Assembly: GCA_014650475.1 (NCBI GenBank)
Contig: BMVA01000007.1
Location: 186,001 to 250,000 of the forward strand
DNA from: Streptomyces albogriseolus
GTDB lineage: Bacteria; Actinomycetota; Actinomycetes; Streptomycetales; Streptomycetaceae
DNA length: 64,000 bases
Direction of reading: 5' to 3'
The notes under the pieces were generated by a model. It ran no database searches. It saw only the letters and a program-made list of their open reading frames with translations, and had not been told where the DNA came from. Below are positions 49,603-58,081 of the stretch, one piece after another. Position 1 is the stretch's first letter, and each line of letters opens with the position of its first letter. A program made the translations under genes and the position numbers.

Positions 49603-51026
49603 GGGGTGACCTTGTCGGCGACGGAGGTCACCGCGCCGTAGGCGCCCTCGGCGCCGGCGAGCACACCGGTGGCGGTGGAGCCCGCCCAGACGTTGGTCTG
49701 GGCGGTGAAGTTGTTCAGGGCGCTGCTGACCGCGGGGAACTCGCGGGCGGCCGGGGCGATGCCGTCGAGCCCGGCGGCCGTGCGGGCGAGGTCGGGGTCC
49801 AGGGTGCCGGCGGACCGGGGGGCCGCCATGCCGCTCAGGCCCTCCCGCCAGCCCTCCCGGGAGAAGGCGTTGCGGATGGATTTCACGCCGTCGACCGTAT
49901 CCCGGGCCAGGGCGGACGGGCTGAAGCCCTCCTTGATGTTGCTCCAGTTCGGCAGCTTGCCCTTGGGCATGGTGGCCATGGCGCGGGCCGCGTCCTTGCC
50001 GCGGAGCGACCCCTGCGCGCCGCGGTTGGCGAGGTTCCAGGCCTTGTTGGTCTTCATGCCGGACCGCACGGCGTTCTTGTAGAGGTTGCTGCGGGCCAGC
50101 GCCTTGCTGCCGGCGGCCACGCCCTTGGCTCCCGCCATCGCGGCCCGCCCGAGGCCGAAGGTGGCGACACCGACGGCGTCCAGGATGACGGATTTCCAGC
50201 TGCCCTCACCGCCCAGCACCAGCACCAGGTCCGTCGCCAGGGCGACGACGCCGGCGACGAGGGCGACGGCGTTCGCGACGACGGCGATCGCTTGGCCGAT
50301 GACGGGGATCCAGCCGAGCGCGAGCGCCGCCACCCCGGCCCAGAGGGCGATGCGTCCCGCCCATTTCGAGATCTCCTTGAGCCAGCCGGCGTTCTCGTGG
50401 ACCCAGTTCTTGAACTTGTCCTTCCAGCCGTCCTTCAGCCCGTCGTTCTCGATGACGTCGTGGATGGCGTCGGCCGCCGCCTGCGCGGCACGGTCACGGA
50501 TCCCCTTGGCGGCCGCCAGCGCCTTCTTCGCGTCGGCCAGCGCGGACGTCGCCGCCTTCTGCCGGTCGGTGTGCCGCTTGCGGTCCGGGTCGTCGTCCGG
50601 GGTGTCGTCCGGCAGCCCGTCCAGGGCCCGGCGCGCGCTCCCCTGGCTCTCCTCGGCCTGCTCGGCGTCCTTCAGCGCCTGGTCGGCCATCTGCTGGGCG
50701 CGGTGCAGCTCCGAGGCGAACTCGTTGCTGCACACCCCTTCCCGCACCTGGGTGCCGAGCGCCTGCGCGGCTTCGTCGTACCGCTTGAACGCCCTGCGCA
50801 ACTTGCCGCTCGCGCCCTCGGCGGCGCCGCGGAACTCGGTGGCGGTCTTGCCCTTCCAGTTCTCCACCGACGCCAGCGCCTCGATCTCGCGGGCCTCCTT
50901 GTCGATGGCCTCGGCGGTCTTGCGCAGCTGCCTTCCGAGCCGGGCGACGGTCTCCGGGTCCCCGGGTATCGGGTCGGCCGACTCGTCGAGCACGGCCCAG
51001 CGGTGGGCGGCCGGTCTGGCGGTCAT
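49599..51026 (-). CDS. Putative type VII-secreted protein with N-terminal WXG domain
   Basis: 475 aa. The N-terminal helical domain (about 1-130) carries W57-K-G59 in 'VENWKGKTATEF', the turn of WXG100/LXG-type proteins. A charged helical segment follows to about 215, then a hydrophobic block near 222-272 that could enter a membrane, then a Gly/Ala/Asn-rich C-terminal 200 residues. I see no nuclease, ADP-ribosyl-transferase or other toxin motif. It looks like a polymorphic type VII substrate whose effector end is unknown. Coupled by four-base overlaps to the small WXG gene upstream and the membrane-protein gene downstream. Confidence 0.7.
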   Translation of the reverse strand: MTARPAAHRWAVLDESADPIPGDPETVARLGRQLRKTAEAIDKEAREIEALASVENWKGKTATEFRGAAEGASGKLRRAFKRYDEAAQALGTQVREGVCSNEFASELHRAQQMADQALKDAEQAEESQGSARRALDGLPDDTPDDDPDRKRHTDRQKAATSALADAKKALAAAKGIRDRAAQAAADAIHDVIENDGLKDGWKDKFKNWVHENAGWLKEISKWAGRIALWAGVAALALGWIPVIGQAIAVVANAVALVAGVVALATDLVLVLGGEGSWKSVILDAVGVATFGLGRAAMAGAKGVAAGSKALARSNLYKNAVRSGMKTNKAWNLANRGAQGSLRGKDAARAMATMPKGKLPNWSNIKEGFSPSALARDTVDGVKSIRNAFSREGWREGLSGMAAPRSAGTLDPDLARTAAGLDGIAPAAREFPAVSSALNNFTAQTNVWAGSTATGVLAGAEGAYGAVTSVADKVTP

Positions 51027-51340
51027 CGGCCCGCTCCCTTCGGCTGGTCCTTGTCGGTGCGCCGGAGCGCCTCGGCGAGCTCGTGGTCGAGCCCTTCGTA
51101 CGACTGGGCAGCGGACTTGGTGATCCCGTGCAGTTTCTCCAGCTCCTCGGTGAGCTGCCTGCGGTGGATCTTCCAGTTGTCGGCGAAGGTGTCGAAGGCG
51201 TCCAGAATCTTGTCGGAGCCGAGGTCGTCGACGCCGTACCCCTCGGCGGGGTTGGCGCGTTCGGCGAAGGTGTCGCGGATGCGCCCGAGCGAGCGGGCCG
51301 TCTCCTTGATCCGCGCGATGTCGGCTTCCTGGTCACCCAC
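51023..51340 (-). CDS. WXG100-like partner of the putative type VII substrate
   Basis: 105 aa, two helices around W56 ('DTFADNWKIHRRQL'). Aligns with the 108-aa protein at 46105 ('DDLGSDKILDAFDTFADNW' against 'DDIGDSSVNDALSDFESNW'). Likely a dimer partner or chaperone of the 475-aa protein, with which it overlaps by four bases, as small LXG-associated helical proteins do elsewhere. The GTG at 51340 has a strong AGGAGGGG upstream, so this is a well-translated first gene of the block. Confidence 0.65.
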   Translation of the reverse strand: MGDQEADIARIKETARSLGRIRDTFAERANPAEGYGVDDLGSDKILDAFDTFADNWKIHRRQLTEELEKLHGITKSAAQSYEGLDHELAEALRRTDKDQPKGAGR

Positions 51341-51380
51341 CGTGTCCCCTCCTTGCCCGTGCCGTCCGGCCGTTGCGACG

Positions 51381-51950
51381 TCAGCCGACCTCGTTCTCCG
51401 CGATCGCCTGCCCCCGCACCACCACGTCACCGCCGTAGAACATCCCGGTGAACACGGGCGAGTAGGTGAGCTGGACCTCGACCTCGACCGCGTCGACCGT
51501 CGCCGTCACGCAGTGGGTGGCGGCGATGTCCGGGCCGGACATGTCCATCTCGCGGGCGAAGGCCTTCACCCGGGCGTCGCAGTTCTGGAAGTTGATGGGG
51601 GCGGGGCCGCCCTCGTTGTCGTAGAGGGCCTCGCGGTCGATGTCCTGGGCGGCGTAACGGGCCGCCTGTTCCGCGATGTCCGCCGCGCGCTCCCGCTTGG
51701 AGATCGACATGCCGCCGTCGATGACGAAGGCCGCCAGGGAGAGGAAGACCAGCGCGAAGATGATGACCGCGCCGGCGCCCGAGCCACGGTCGTCCAGCCG
51801 CCGGGCGCGGTCCGCGCACCAGGCCCGGACGCGTGCGCGCGGGCCGGGCCCGGATGCGGACGCGCGCGGGCACGGCTCGGGTACGCGGGCGCCCAGCACC
51901 GGCTCAGGTACGCGGGCGCCCACCACCGGCTCGGATACGCCTGCTCTCAC
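51381..51950 (-). CDS. TadG/TadE-like pilus-assembly protein
   Basis: 189 aa. One N-terminal transmembrane helix ('GAVIIFALVFLSLAAFVIDG') preceded by 'DRGSGAGA', where a prepilin-type cut after Gly is possible but the usual Glu at +5 is absent. 'AAFVIDGGMSISKRERAADI' is the common TadG-like start. The cytoplasmic N-terminus contains imperfect 9-residue repeats ('PEPVLGARV') coded by a 27-base tandem DNA repeat. The GTG start overlaps the previous TadE stop. Confidence 0.75.
   Translation of the reverse strand: MRAGVSEPVVGARVPEPVLGARVPEPCPRASASGPGPRARVRAWCADRARRLDDRGSGAGAVIIFALVFLSLAAFVIDGGMSISKRERAADIAEQAARYAAQDIDREALYDNEGGPAPINFQNCDARVKAFAREMDMSGPDIAATHCVTATVDAVEVEVQLTYSPVFTGMFYGGDVVVRGQAIAENEVG
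51874..51938. repeat. 27-base tandem repeat, about 2.4 copies
   Basis: Units at 51874-51900 and 51901-51927 differ at only two positions, with a partial third copy after. Lies inside the TadG-like gene, in frame, and encodes the repeated 'PEPVLGARV' type units. Copy number may vary among strains. Confidence 0.8.
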
Positions 51951-52381
51951 GCCGTCCTCCGGTACGGGTCGAGCGGCGAGCTGAAGCTCGCGGTGAGCGT
52001 CGTCGGGATGTCCAGGCCCAGCATGGCGAGGCCCCGCACCTCACAGCTCACCTGGACGCTGAAGAGGGTGTCCGGCTCGAAGCCCTGGCTGGTCTGGACG
52101 ACGGTCACCGGACCCGAGCAGACGTCCTGGAGGTTCGCCTCCGCCGCCGCCCGCGCCTCGGCCATCGCCGTGGCGTGGTCCTTCTGGATCGACCCCGCAC
52201 GGGCCGCGTCCCGCGCCGCGCCGTCCAGCGCGCCGCGACCGTCGACCAGTTGCCCGAAGGCCACCAGGACGAGGATGAACAGGATCATCACCGGCGCGAG
52301 GATGACGACCTCGACGGTGGACAGACCCCGGTCTGCGGTGTCCTGCCACGTCGCCCGCAGACGCAGGAGGGAACGGCGCAT
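51947..52381 (-). CDS. tadE: TadE-family pseudopilin
   Basis: 144 aa. Pseudopilin site 'RGLSTVEVVILAPVMI': cleavage after G19 leaves Glu at +5 before the hydrophobic helix. Mature part has two Cys ('DVCSGP', 'VSCEVRG') that could form a disulfide outside. Minor component or initiator of the Tad pilus, processed by the prepilin peptidase. Start shares one base with the preceding stop (TGATG). Confidence 0.85.
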   Translation of the reverse strand: MRRSLLRLRATWQDTADRGLSTVEVVILAPVMILFILVLVAFGQLVDGRGALDGAARDAARAGSIQKDHATAMAEARAAAEANLQDVCSGPVTVVQTSQGFEPDTLFSVQVSCEVRGLAMLGLDIPTTLTASFSSPLDPYRRTA

Positions 52382-52830
52382 CAGTTCTCCCCCTCCTGCA
52401 CGAACCGCTCCACCGGCCCCATCGACTGCGCGTGCACCGTCAGGTCCAGCCCCGGGAACACCGTCGGGATACGCGCGGTGATCTCCACGCCGACCGTGTT
52501 CTGCTCCGGCTGGAGCATCTTCACGTCCGGGGCGATGACCAACTGCGGTCCCAGTTGCCGGATGTAGCTGTCCACCACGTCCCGCGCCTCGCCCCGCCAG
52601 CCGCCCGGCTCGGCATCCGCCGTGGCCCGCGCCTTGCGCGCGCCCGCCTGCGCCGCCGCCTGGGCGACGTGATCGGCGAAGAAGTACAGCGCGAACTGCA
52701 CCGTCGCGAAGATCATGAAGAACAGGACGGGCGTGAGGAACACGAACTCGATCGCGGTCATGCCGGAATCGCCGCGGGTGGAGGCGGCCTCCACCCGTCG
52801 GCGTACCCAGCTGCGTACGCGCACCGGCAT
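52381..52830 (-). CDS. tadE: TadE-family pseudopilin
   Basis: 149 aa. Site 'SGMTAIEFVFLTPVLFF': cleavage after G23 leaves Glu at +5. Followed by an extracytoplasmic domain without Cys. Second pseudopilin of the set; it may pair with the neighbouring TadE. The ATG at 52830 lacks a good ribosome site, and no better in-frame start is seen. Confidence 0.83.
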   Translation of the reverse strand: MPVRVRSWVRRRVEAASTRGDSGMTAIEFVFLTPVLFFMIFATVQFALYFFADHVAQAAAQAGARKARATADAEPGGWRGEARDVVDSYIRQLGPQLVIAPDVKMLQPEQNTVGVEITARIPTVFPGLDLTVHAQSMGPVERFVQEGEN

Positions 52831-52859
52831 CCCCGTTGACGTCGAGAAGGAACGTGCGG

Positions 52860-53111
52860 TCAGCAGGTCTTGCCCGCGTCCGCGCCCTTGATGCAGTCGC
52901 CGACCTTGTTGGCGCCCTCGCTGAGCGCGGCGTTGATGATCGCGGCCACCACGCCGACGATGGCCACGACGACGGCCGAGATGATGACCCACTCGACCGC
53001 GGAGGCGCCGCGGTCCAGCTCGCCGGAGCGCGCCCGCTCGACGCGTGCCCGCAGGAAGGTGACCAGGAAGTCGACGGCGGGGATGCCGGTGTGGAAGGTA
53101 CGTCCGTTCAT
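52860..53111 (-). CDS. flp: Flp-family type IVb major pilin
   Basis: 83 aa. Long basic leader, cleavage after G35 ('RGASAVEWVIISAVVVAIVG') with Glu at +5 and the hydrophobic helix. Two Cys at the very end ('DCIKGADAGKTC') could form a terminal disulfide loop. GAGAGG lies nine bases before the ATG. Separated from TadC by 85 bases, so it may also have its own promoter. Confidence 0.88.
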   Translation of the reverse strand: MNGRTFHTGIPAVDFLVTFLRARVERARSGELDRGASAVEWVIISAVVVAIVGVVAAIINAALSEGANKVGDCIKGADAGKTC

Positions 53112-53196
53112 GACGCGTTGTCCTCTCGAATTCGGTTCACGGAAGTTCTGACGTACGGCGCGCGGTCCGCGGTTCGCGGCTCGCCGGTCCGGTAGC

Positions 53197-54129
53197 TCAC
53201 ACCTGGAACACCCGCATCGCCGCCGGGAAGATCAGGAACACCAGGAACCCCGCGCACAGCAGCAGCTGCGCCACGAGCATCGACTGCGACTTCTCACCCG
53301 CGCTGCCCTCGATCTCGGCGAGTTCGCGGTGACGCATGGTCTCGGCGCGCGAGGCGAGGGACTCCCGTACCTTCGCGCCGTCGTCCGCGACGAGGGCCAG
53401 CGAGGCGGAGAGGTCCTTCAGCTCCTCCACGCCCAGCTCCTCCCCGAGCTGGCCGAGCGCCTGCCACTGGCTGACGCCGGTGATCCGGGCGTCGGCGAGG
53501 GCGTTGCGGATCCGCTGCGTGGCCCAGCCGTCGGACACCTCGGCCGCCGCCATCAGCGCCTCGGGCAGACCCCGGCCGCCGGCCAGGCTCATCGACACCA
53601 GGTCCAGGTACGCGCCGATCACCCGGCGCAGGTCGCGCCGCTTCTCGGCGGCGTCCCGGCGCACCTCCAGGTCGGGCAGCACGAAGAACAGCACCGCGCA
53701 CAGCAGCGCCAGCCACACCGGGATGACCGGGCTGCTGCCGAAGCCGAGCTGCCACACGATGGCGAACAGGAACGGCCCGAAGAACAGACCGGCCACCGCC
53801 AGCAGCACCTTCGTCGCCAGGAACTTCTCCCAGCTGCGCTCCAGGACGGCCAGGTCGGCGCGGAGCGACCGCTGCTCCCAGCCCTGCTGCCGGTAGAACT
53901 CGGCGACTCTCTCGCCCACTTGGGCACGCGCCGAGGCGAAGCGGCCGGACGGCTCCCGGTCCGTGGACCGCGCCGACTCGTACGCCGTGCCGCGGGCCCG
54001 CATCGCGTCGATCCGGGCGACCTGGGAGAGCGCGCTGCGCTTGGTCGGCATCAGCGCGCGGACCAGGACGTAGACGCCCAGTCCGACGACCGCGCCGACG
54101 ACCACCGGCATCGTCAGTCCGTCGTTCAC
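53197..54129 (-). CDS. tadC: Tad assembly inner-membrane protein TadC
   Basis: 310 aa type II secretion F-domain protein: one N-terminal helix, a cytoplasmic region, two central helices ('TKVLLAVAGLFFGPFLFAIV', 'VWLALLCAVLFFVLPDLEV') and a final pair around 'MLVAQLLLCAGFLVFLIFPA'. 'SLAGGRGLPEALMAAAEV' and 'LGQLGEELGVEELKDL' are typical GspF/TadC helices. It forms the platform with TadB. GTG start overlaps the tadB stop. Confidence 0.88.
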   Translation of the reverse strand: MNDGLTMPVVVGAVVGLGVYVLVRALMPTKRSALSQVARIDAMRARGTAYESARSTDREPSGRFASARAQVGERVAEFYRQQGWEQRSLRADLAVLERSWEKFLATKVLLAVAGLFFGPFLFAIVWQLGFGSSPVIPVWLALLCAVLFFVLPDLEVRRDAAEKRRDLRRVIGAYLDLVSMSLAGGRGLPEALMAAAEVSDGWATQRIRNALADARITGVSQWQALGQLGEELGVEELKDLSASLALVADDGAKVRESLASRAETMRHRELAEIEGSAGEKSQSMLVAQLLLCAGFLVFLIFPAAMRVFQV

Positions 54130-55148
54130 CGGCGTACCCCCTCTTCCGGCTGGAACGGCGACGCCTGCGCGGGCGCGGCGCCCGGGGTGCGGGGACGCAC
54201 CAGGCGCACCGAGGACTCGTCGCGCACCAGGAAGCGTTCGGGCGTCTCGATGGTGGACAGCTTGCGCAGCCACCAGAAGCCCAGCGCGAACAGCCCGCAC
54301 ACGCAGGCGAGGACGACCTGGCCGACGGCCGTGCCGTACGGCTCGACGAAGTCCCGGTTGAAGATGGACAGTCCGAGCACGAACGCGATCGACACGGCGA
54401 CCACGATCTGCACCGAGCGTCGGGTGGACGCGCGCTGCGCCATGACACGCTGCCGCATGTCGACCTCCTCGCGCGCCGACTTGGCGAGCGCGCCGAGCAC
54501 CTGCCGCAGACCGGGGCCGCGCAGGCGGGCGTTGAGGATGAGGGCGGCGACGATGATGTCGGCGGAGGCGTCGTCGATCTCGTCGGCGAGGTGCTGGAGC
54601 GCCTCGGGCAGCGGGGTGCGGGCGCGCAGCCGGTCGACGAGCGCGTCGAGGTGCGGGCGCAGCACGGGCGCCGCGGCCCGCGCCGACGCCGGGATGGCCT
54701 GCTCCAGGCCGACCGCGCCGGCGATGGTGTCGCGCAGCGACTCCGTCCACGAGGCGAGCGCCTCCACGCGCCGCATCGCGGCCCGCTCCTCGGAGGCCCC
54801 GCCGAAGAGGCGGTCCCAGAAGAAGACGAGCACGGCGGAGGCGACGCCGGCGACGACCCAGCGGGTCATCAGCAGCACGGCGAGTCCGACGAGCGCGGCG
54901 AGCGAACCGCGCCGCCCGGCGAACCGGATCAGCTCGTTCGCCCGCTCGCTCGCCTTCTGCTTCTCGTGCTCGGGCTTCGCGGGCAGTCCGCGTACGGCGA
55001 CGAGGAACAGGGCGAGACCGCCGCCGACGGCGACACCGCAGGCGAGCGCGTACAGCACGGTGGTGGAGAACAGTCCGCCCATCGTGCCGACCGAGCCGAG
55101 CGCGGCCAGGTCGGTGGTGGCGGGGGTGGTCAGCGGATCGATGGTCAT
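54126..55148 (-). CDS. tadB: Tad assembly inner-membrane protein TadB
   Basis: 340 aa F-domain protein and TadC partner. 'ALASWTESLRDTIAGAVGLE' and 'LLEALQHLADEI'-like helices define the cytoplasmic GspF region; three to four membrane segments. The C-terminal tail is Pro-rich. Starts four bases after the ATPase gene. Confidence 0.88.
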   Translation of the reverse strand: MTIDPLTTPATTDLAALGSVGTMGGLFSTTVLYALACGVAVGGGLALFLVAVRGLPAKPEHEKQKASERANELIRFAGRRGSLAALVGLAVLLMTRWVVAGVASAVLVFFWDRLFGGASEERAAMRRVEALASWTESLRDTIAGAVGLEQAIPASARAAAPVLRPHLDALVDRLRARTPLPEALQHLADEIDDASADIIVAALILNARLRGPGLRQVLGALAKSAREEVDMRQRVMAQRASTRRSVQIVVAVSIAFVLGLSIFNRDFVEPYGTAVGQVVLACVCGLFALGFWWLRKLSTIETPERFLVRDESSVRLVRPRTPGAAPAQASPFQPEEGVRR

Positions 55149-55152
55149 CGGC

Positions 55153-56460
55153 TCACCCCCACGTTCCGCTGGGCCGGTAGCCGTGGGCCATCAGATCCTC
55201 CAGGCAGGCTATGGGGGCGTGCGGCACGACCCGGCCGTCGGACGCCTCGGCGAAGACCTCGCTGGACAGCACCCGTCCGTCGACGCCGTTGACCTCGCGC
55301 ACGGACGTCACACTGCGCTGGAGGCGGCCGCCGCTCTGGAAGCCGTTGCGCCGCTGGATGAAGACGACGAAGTTCACCGCGCCGGCGATGAGCATCTGAC
55401 TCGCCTCGATCGGCAGCCGCTCGTTGGCCTGGAGGGCGTAGGTGGAGATGCGGTTGAACACCTCGCTGGAGCTGTTGGCGTGGATCGTGGACAGTGAGCC
55501 GTCGTTGCCCTGGGACATCGCGTTCAGCATGGTCACGATCTCGTCGCCGAGCACCTCGCCGACGATGACCCGGGAGGGGTTCATACGCAGCGACCGGCGC
55601 ACCAGCTCCGCCATCGAAATGGCCCCTTGCCCTTCGGAGTTGGGCAGCCGCTCCTCGAACGCCACCACGTTGGGGTGCAGGTCGGGGAAAGTGTCGAGGC
55701 CCAGCTCCAGCGCGCGCTCGACGGTGATGAGGCGCTCGTGCGGCGGGATCTCGTTGGCGAGGGCGCGCAGCAGCGTCGTCTTGCCGGCATTGGTGGCGCC
55801 CGCGATCATGATGTTCTTGCGGGCGCGGACCGCGCAGGCCAGGAAGTGCCCCAGCTCGGGCGTCAGCGTGCCGTTGCCGACCAGGTCGGAGATGAACACC
55901 TTGCCCATGCGGGCCCGGCGGATGGACAGCGCGGGCCGGCGGGCCACGTCCATGACGGCCGACAGCCGGGAGCCGTCCGGCAGCCGCAGGTCGAGCTGCG
56001 GGTTGGCGGAGTCGAAGGGCCGGGACGACAGACCGGAGTAGGCGCCCAGCACCTGGATCAGCTCGATGAGCTCCTCGTCGGTCTCGGCGACGGGCTCGCC
56101 GCGCACCTCGCGCCCGTCGGCGTAGCCGACGAACACCTGGTCGCAGCCGTTGATGTCGATGTTCTCGACCTCGGGGTCGTCGAGCAGCGGCTGGAGCCGG
56201 CCCACCCCGAACAGCGCCGCGTGCACGGCAGCCGCGTACTGCTCCTCGGTCTCCGCGTCCAGCGGCGTACGGCCCGCGTTGATCTCGGAGCGGGCGTGCT
56301 CCTCGAGGATCTGGGCTATGACCGCGCGGGCGTACTGCCGTTCGTCCTCGGTGGACATCGGCGTGACGCCGCTGACCTGGTCGAGGCGGCGCTGCTCCGC
56401 GATCCGGTCACCGGCCTCCTGACGGAACCGCTTGACCAGGGAGTGGTCGACAGCGGTCAT
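55153..56460 (-). CDS. tadA: Tad secretion ATPase TadA (CpaF family)
   Basis: 435 aa hexameric motor for pilus assembly. Walker A 'GATNAGKTTLL' near 221-231, Asp box 'ITVERALELGLD', Walker B-like 'SRVIVGEVLGDEIVTML', then the His-box stretch 'GNDGSLSTIHANSS'. The N-terminal helical domain (1-100) is usual for CpaF. ATG overlaps the tadZ stop. Confidence 0.95.
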   Translation of the reverse strand: MTAVDHSLVKRFRQEAGDRIAEQRRLDQVSGVTPMSTEDERQYARAVIAQILEEHARSEINAGRTPLDAETEEQYAAAVHAALFGVGRLQPLLDDPEVENIDINGCDQVFVGYADGREVRGEPVAETDEELIELIQVLGAYSGLSSRPFDSANPQLDLRLPDGSRLSAVMDVARRPALSIRRARMGKVFISDLVGNGTLTPELGHFLACAVRARKNIMIAGATNAGKTTLLRALANEIPPHERLITVERALELGLDTFPDLHPNVVAFEERLPNSEGQGAISMAELVRRSLRMNPSRVIVGEVLGDEIVTMLNAMSQGNDGSLSTIHANSSSEVFNRISTYALQANERLPIEASQMLIAGAVNFVVFIQRRNGFQSGGRLQRSVTSVREVNGVDGRVLSSEVFAEASDGRVVPHAPIACLEDLMAHGYRPSGTWG

Positions 56461-57326
56461 CGCCCGGCTCCGTGACCCTGCGGCGGCCGGGCGGCGTGCG
56501 CCTGCGGGGCGGCCTGGGTCTGCGCGGCCCAGGCGGCGCCGTACTGCTGGTACACGTCGGCCGTGACCTTGCGGGCCGAGCGGATCAGCAGCGACTTGTC
56601 CAGGCGGCCGCGGCGGCGCCCGGCGAGCTGCTCGGCGCCGGCCGGGTCGTCAGCGAGGGTGCCGACCACACGGGCGCCGGTCTGGGCGTGCACGAGCATG
56701 TCGTTGACCTGGCCGGCCAGCTTGGCCGCGTTGCCCGGGTCGGCGACCAGGACGACGCCGATGACCGGGCTGTTCAGGGTGGCGGCGCCGCGCGACCCGC
56801 CGTGCAGCTTGCCGGCCAGCGCGGCCGCCCGGTCCCGCACGCGGGCCAGCGCCTCGGGCTCGGTGCGCGAGATCAGCAGGACGAGGGAGGCGTGCGGGAA
56901 CAGCTCGGCGGCCGGGGTGTCGCCGCTGATGCGGCCGCAGTCGGCGATGACGTCGGCGGGCGCGTTGGGCGAGTCGGCGAGGGAGGCGAAGGCGTGGCCG
57001 AGTGTGGGCCACAACCCGGCGAGTCCGGCGGCCTGCTCGGCGATGCCGAGCCCGACGAGCACTTCGAGTCCGCCACTCAACGGCTGTACGTGGTCCCAGA
57101 GTTGGTCGGGCACGAGGCCGCGCCGCGCGGTGGCGGCGATGGACAGCATGCCGGTGTTGGGGTTGAGCGGGCCGCCGTGCGCGGCCGCGCTGCGGTATAC
57201 GAGGTCACCGCCCGCCGGGTCGGTCTCGGCGAGCAGCACGCGGCGCGGCCAGACCGCCGCGAGGGCGACGGCCGCGGTGGTGACGCCGGGGGAACCCTTG
57301 TCGGCGGCGAGGGCGATGAGGGCCAT
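56457..57326 (-). CDS. tadZ: TadZ/CpaE-like protein with degenerate P-loop
   Basis: 289 aa ParA/MinD-like protein that places the pilus machinery in other bacteria. The N-terminal loop reads K10-G-S-P-G-V-T-T: the MinD-type signature Lys remains but the P-loop Lys is Val15, so nucleotide binding may be weak or lost. 'LLAETDPAGGDLVYRSAA' matches the switch I region and 'VIADCGRIS' the switch II strand. No N-terminal receiver-like domain. C-terminus Ala/Gln/Pro-rich. Confidence 0.8.
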   Translation of the reverse strand: MALIALAADKGSPGVTTAAVALAAVWPRRVLLAETDPAGGDLVYRSAAAHGGPLNPNTGMLSIAATARRGLVPDQLWDHVQPLSGGLEVLVGLGIAEQAAGLAGLWPTLGHAFASLADSPNAPADVIADCGRISGDTPAAELFPHASLVLLISRTEPEALARVRDRAAALAGKLHGGSRGAATLNSPVIGVVLVADPGNAAKLAGQVNDMLVHAQTGARVVGTLADDPAGAEQLAGRRRGRLDKSLLIRSARKVTADVYQQYGAAWAAQTQAAPQAHAARPPQGHGAGR

Positions 57327-57343
57327 GGGTCGGGTGCCGCCTT

Positions 57344-58081
57344 CTAGGTGCCAGGGACGAGGACGAGCGCCACCTCGCCGTTGGAGGAGGCCTGGGTGAG
57401 CGCCGCGGCCTGCGCGTCGTCGACGAGCAGCGTCACGGGAAGGTTGGTGCTGCCGACGAGGTCGTCGCCCTTCCTGTCCTGGACGTAGCTGACGACCGCC
57501 TTGTCCACGATCACGGAGTCGCCGCCGGCGGAGCCGGAGGAGCCGGCCGAACCGCCGTCGCCTTCGTCGCCCGACCCGGACCGCGAGGTCCCGCCGACGC
57601 GGTAGGCGGCCACGGTGGCACCGGACTTGAGTCCGGCCGGGTACTGCCCCTCCTTCAGGGACAGGCCGACGAGGGCCTTGCCCTCGGGCACCTTGGCCTC
57701 CTCGCCGAACATCTCGCCGACGGCGACCACGCCGCGGGGGATGGTGGTGACGGCCTTCAGCTTCTTCAGGGCGTCGAGCTGCGACCACTGGACGTAGTGG
57801 ATGCCCGGGTCCTCGGCGACCATCACCGACGTGGTGTTGCTGTCGTTGACCGCCTGCCCGGCCGGGATCTCCTCGGTGATCTTGACGACCTCGATCCGGT
57901 CACCGGCCTGCAGCACGAGCATGGTGGCGCCGAGCGCGCCCACCAGGATCAGCAGCACGGCCAGCGCGGCGAGGGCGGGCTTGCGCTCGCGGGGAGGAGT
58001 GGGAAGCCGGTCACCGACCGACGGCCCGGCCGGCACCGCGGAACGACCCGCGCCCGCCCCCGTACGCTCCTGGATCTTCAC
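57344..58081 (-). CDS. CpaB/RcpC-like SAF-domain protein
   Basis: 245 aa. One membrane helix near 36-58 ('LAALAVLLILVGALGATMLV') then an extracytoplasmic SAF-like domain ('ITEEIPAGQAVNDSNTTSV', 'TIPRGVVAVGEMF') and an Asp/Gly/Ser linker. In Gram-negatives CpaB/RcpC helps the outer-membrane channel; without an outer membrane its role is likely at the wall. First gene of the Tad transcript: GTG start with GGGGAG seven bases upstream, and a 17-base gap to tadZ. Confidence 0.8.
   Translation of the reverse strand: MKIQERTGAGAGRSAVPAGPSVGDRLPTPPRERKPALAALAVLLILVGALGATMLVLQAGDRIEVVKITEEIPAGQAVNDSNTTSVMVAEDPGIHYVQWSQLDALKKLKAVTTIPRGVVAVGEMFGEEAKVPEGKALVGLSLKEGQYPAGLKSGATVAAYRVGGTSRSGSGDEGDGGSAGSSGSAGGDSVIVDKAVVSYVQDRKGDDLVGSTNLPVTLLVDDAQAAALTQASSNGEVALVLVPGT

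Noticed and set aside
49599-51026. Toxin domain at the C-terminus of the WXG protein
   Set aside because: No catalytic motif of nuclease, deaminase or ADP-ribosyltransferase families could be seen, so no activity is claimed.
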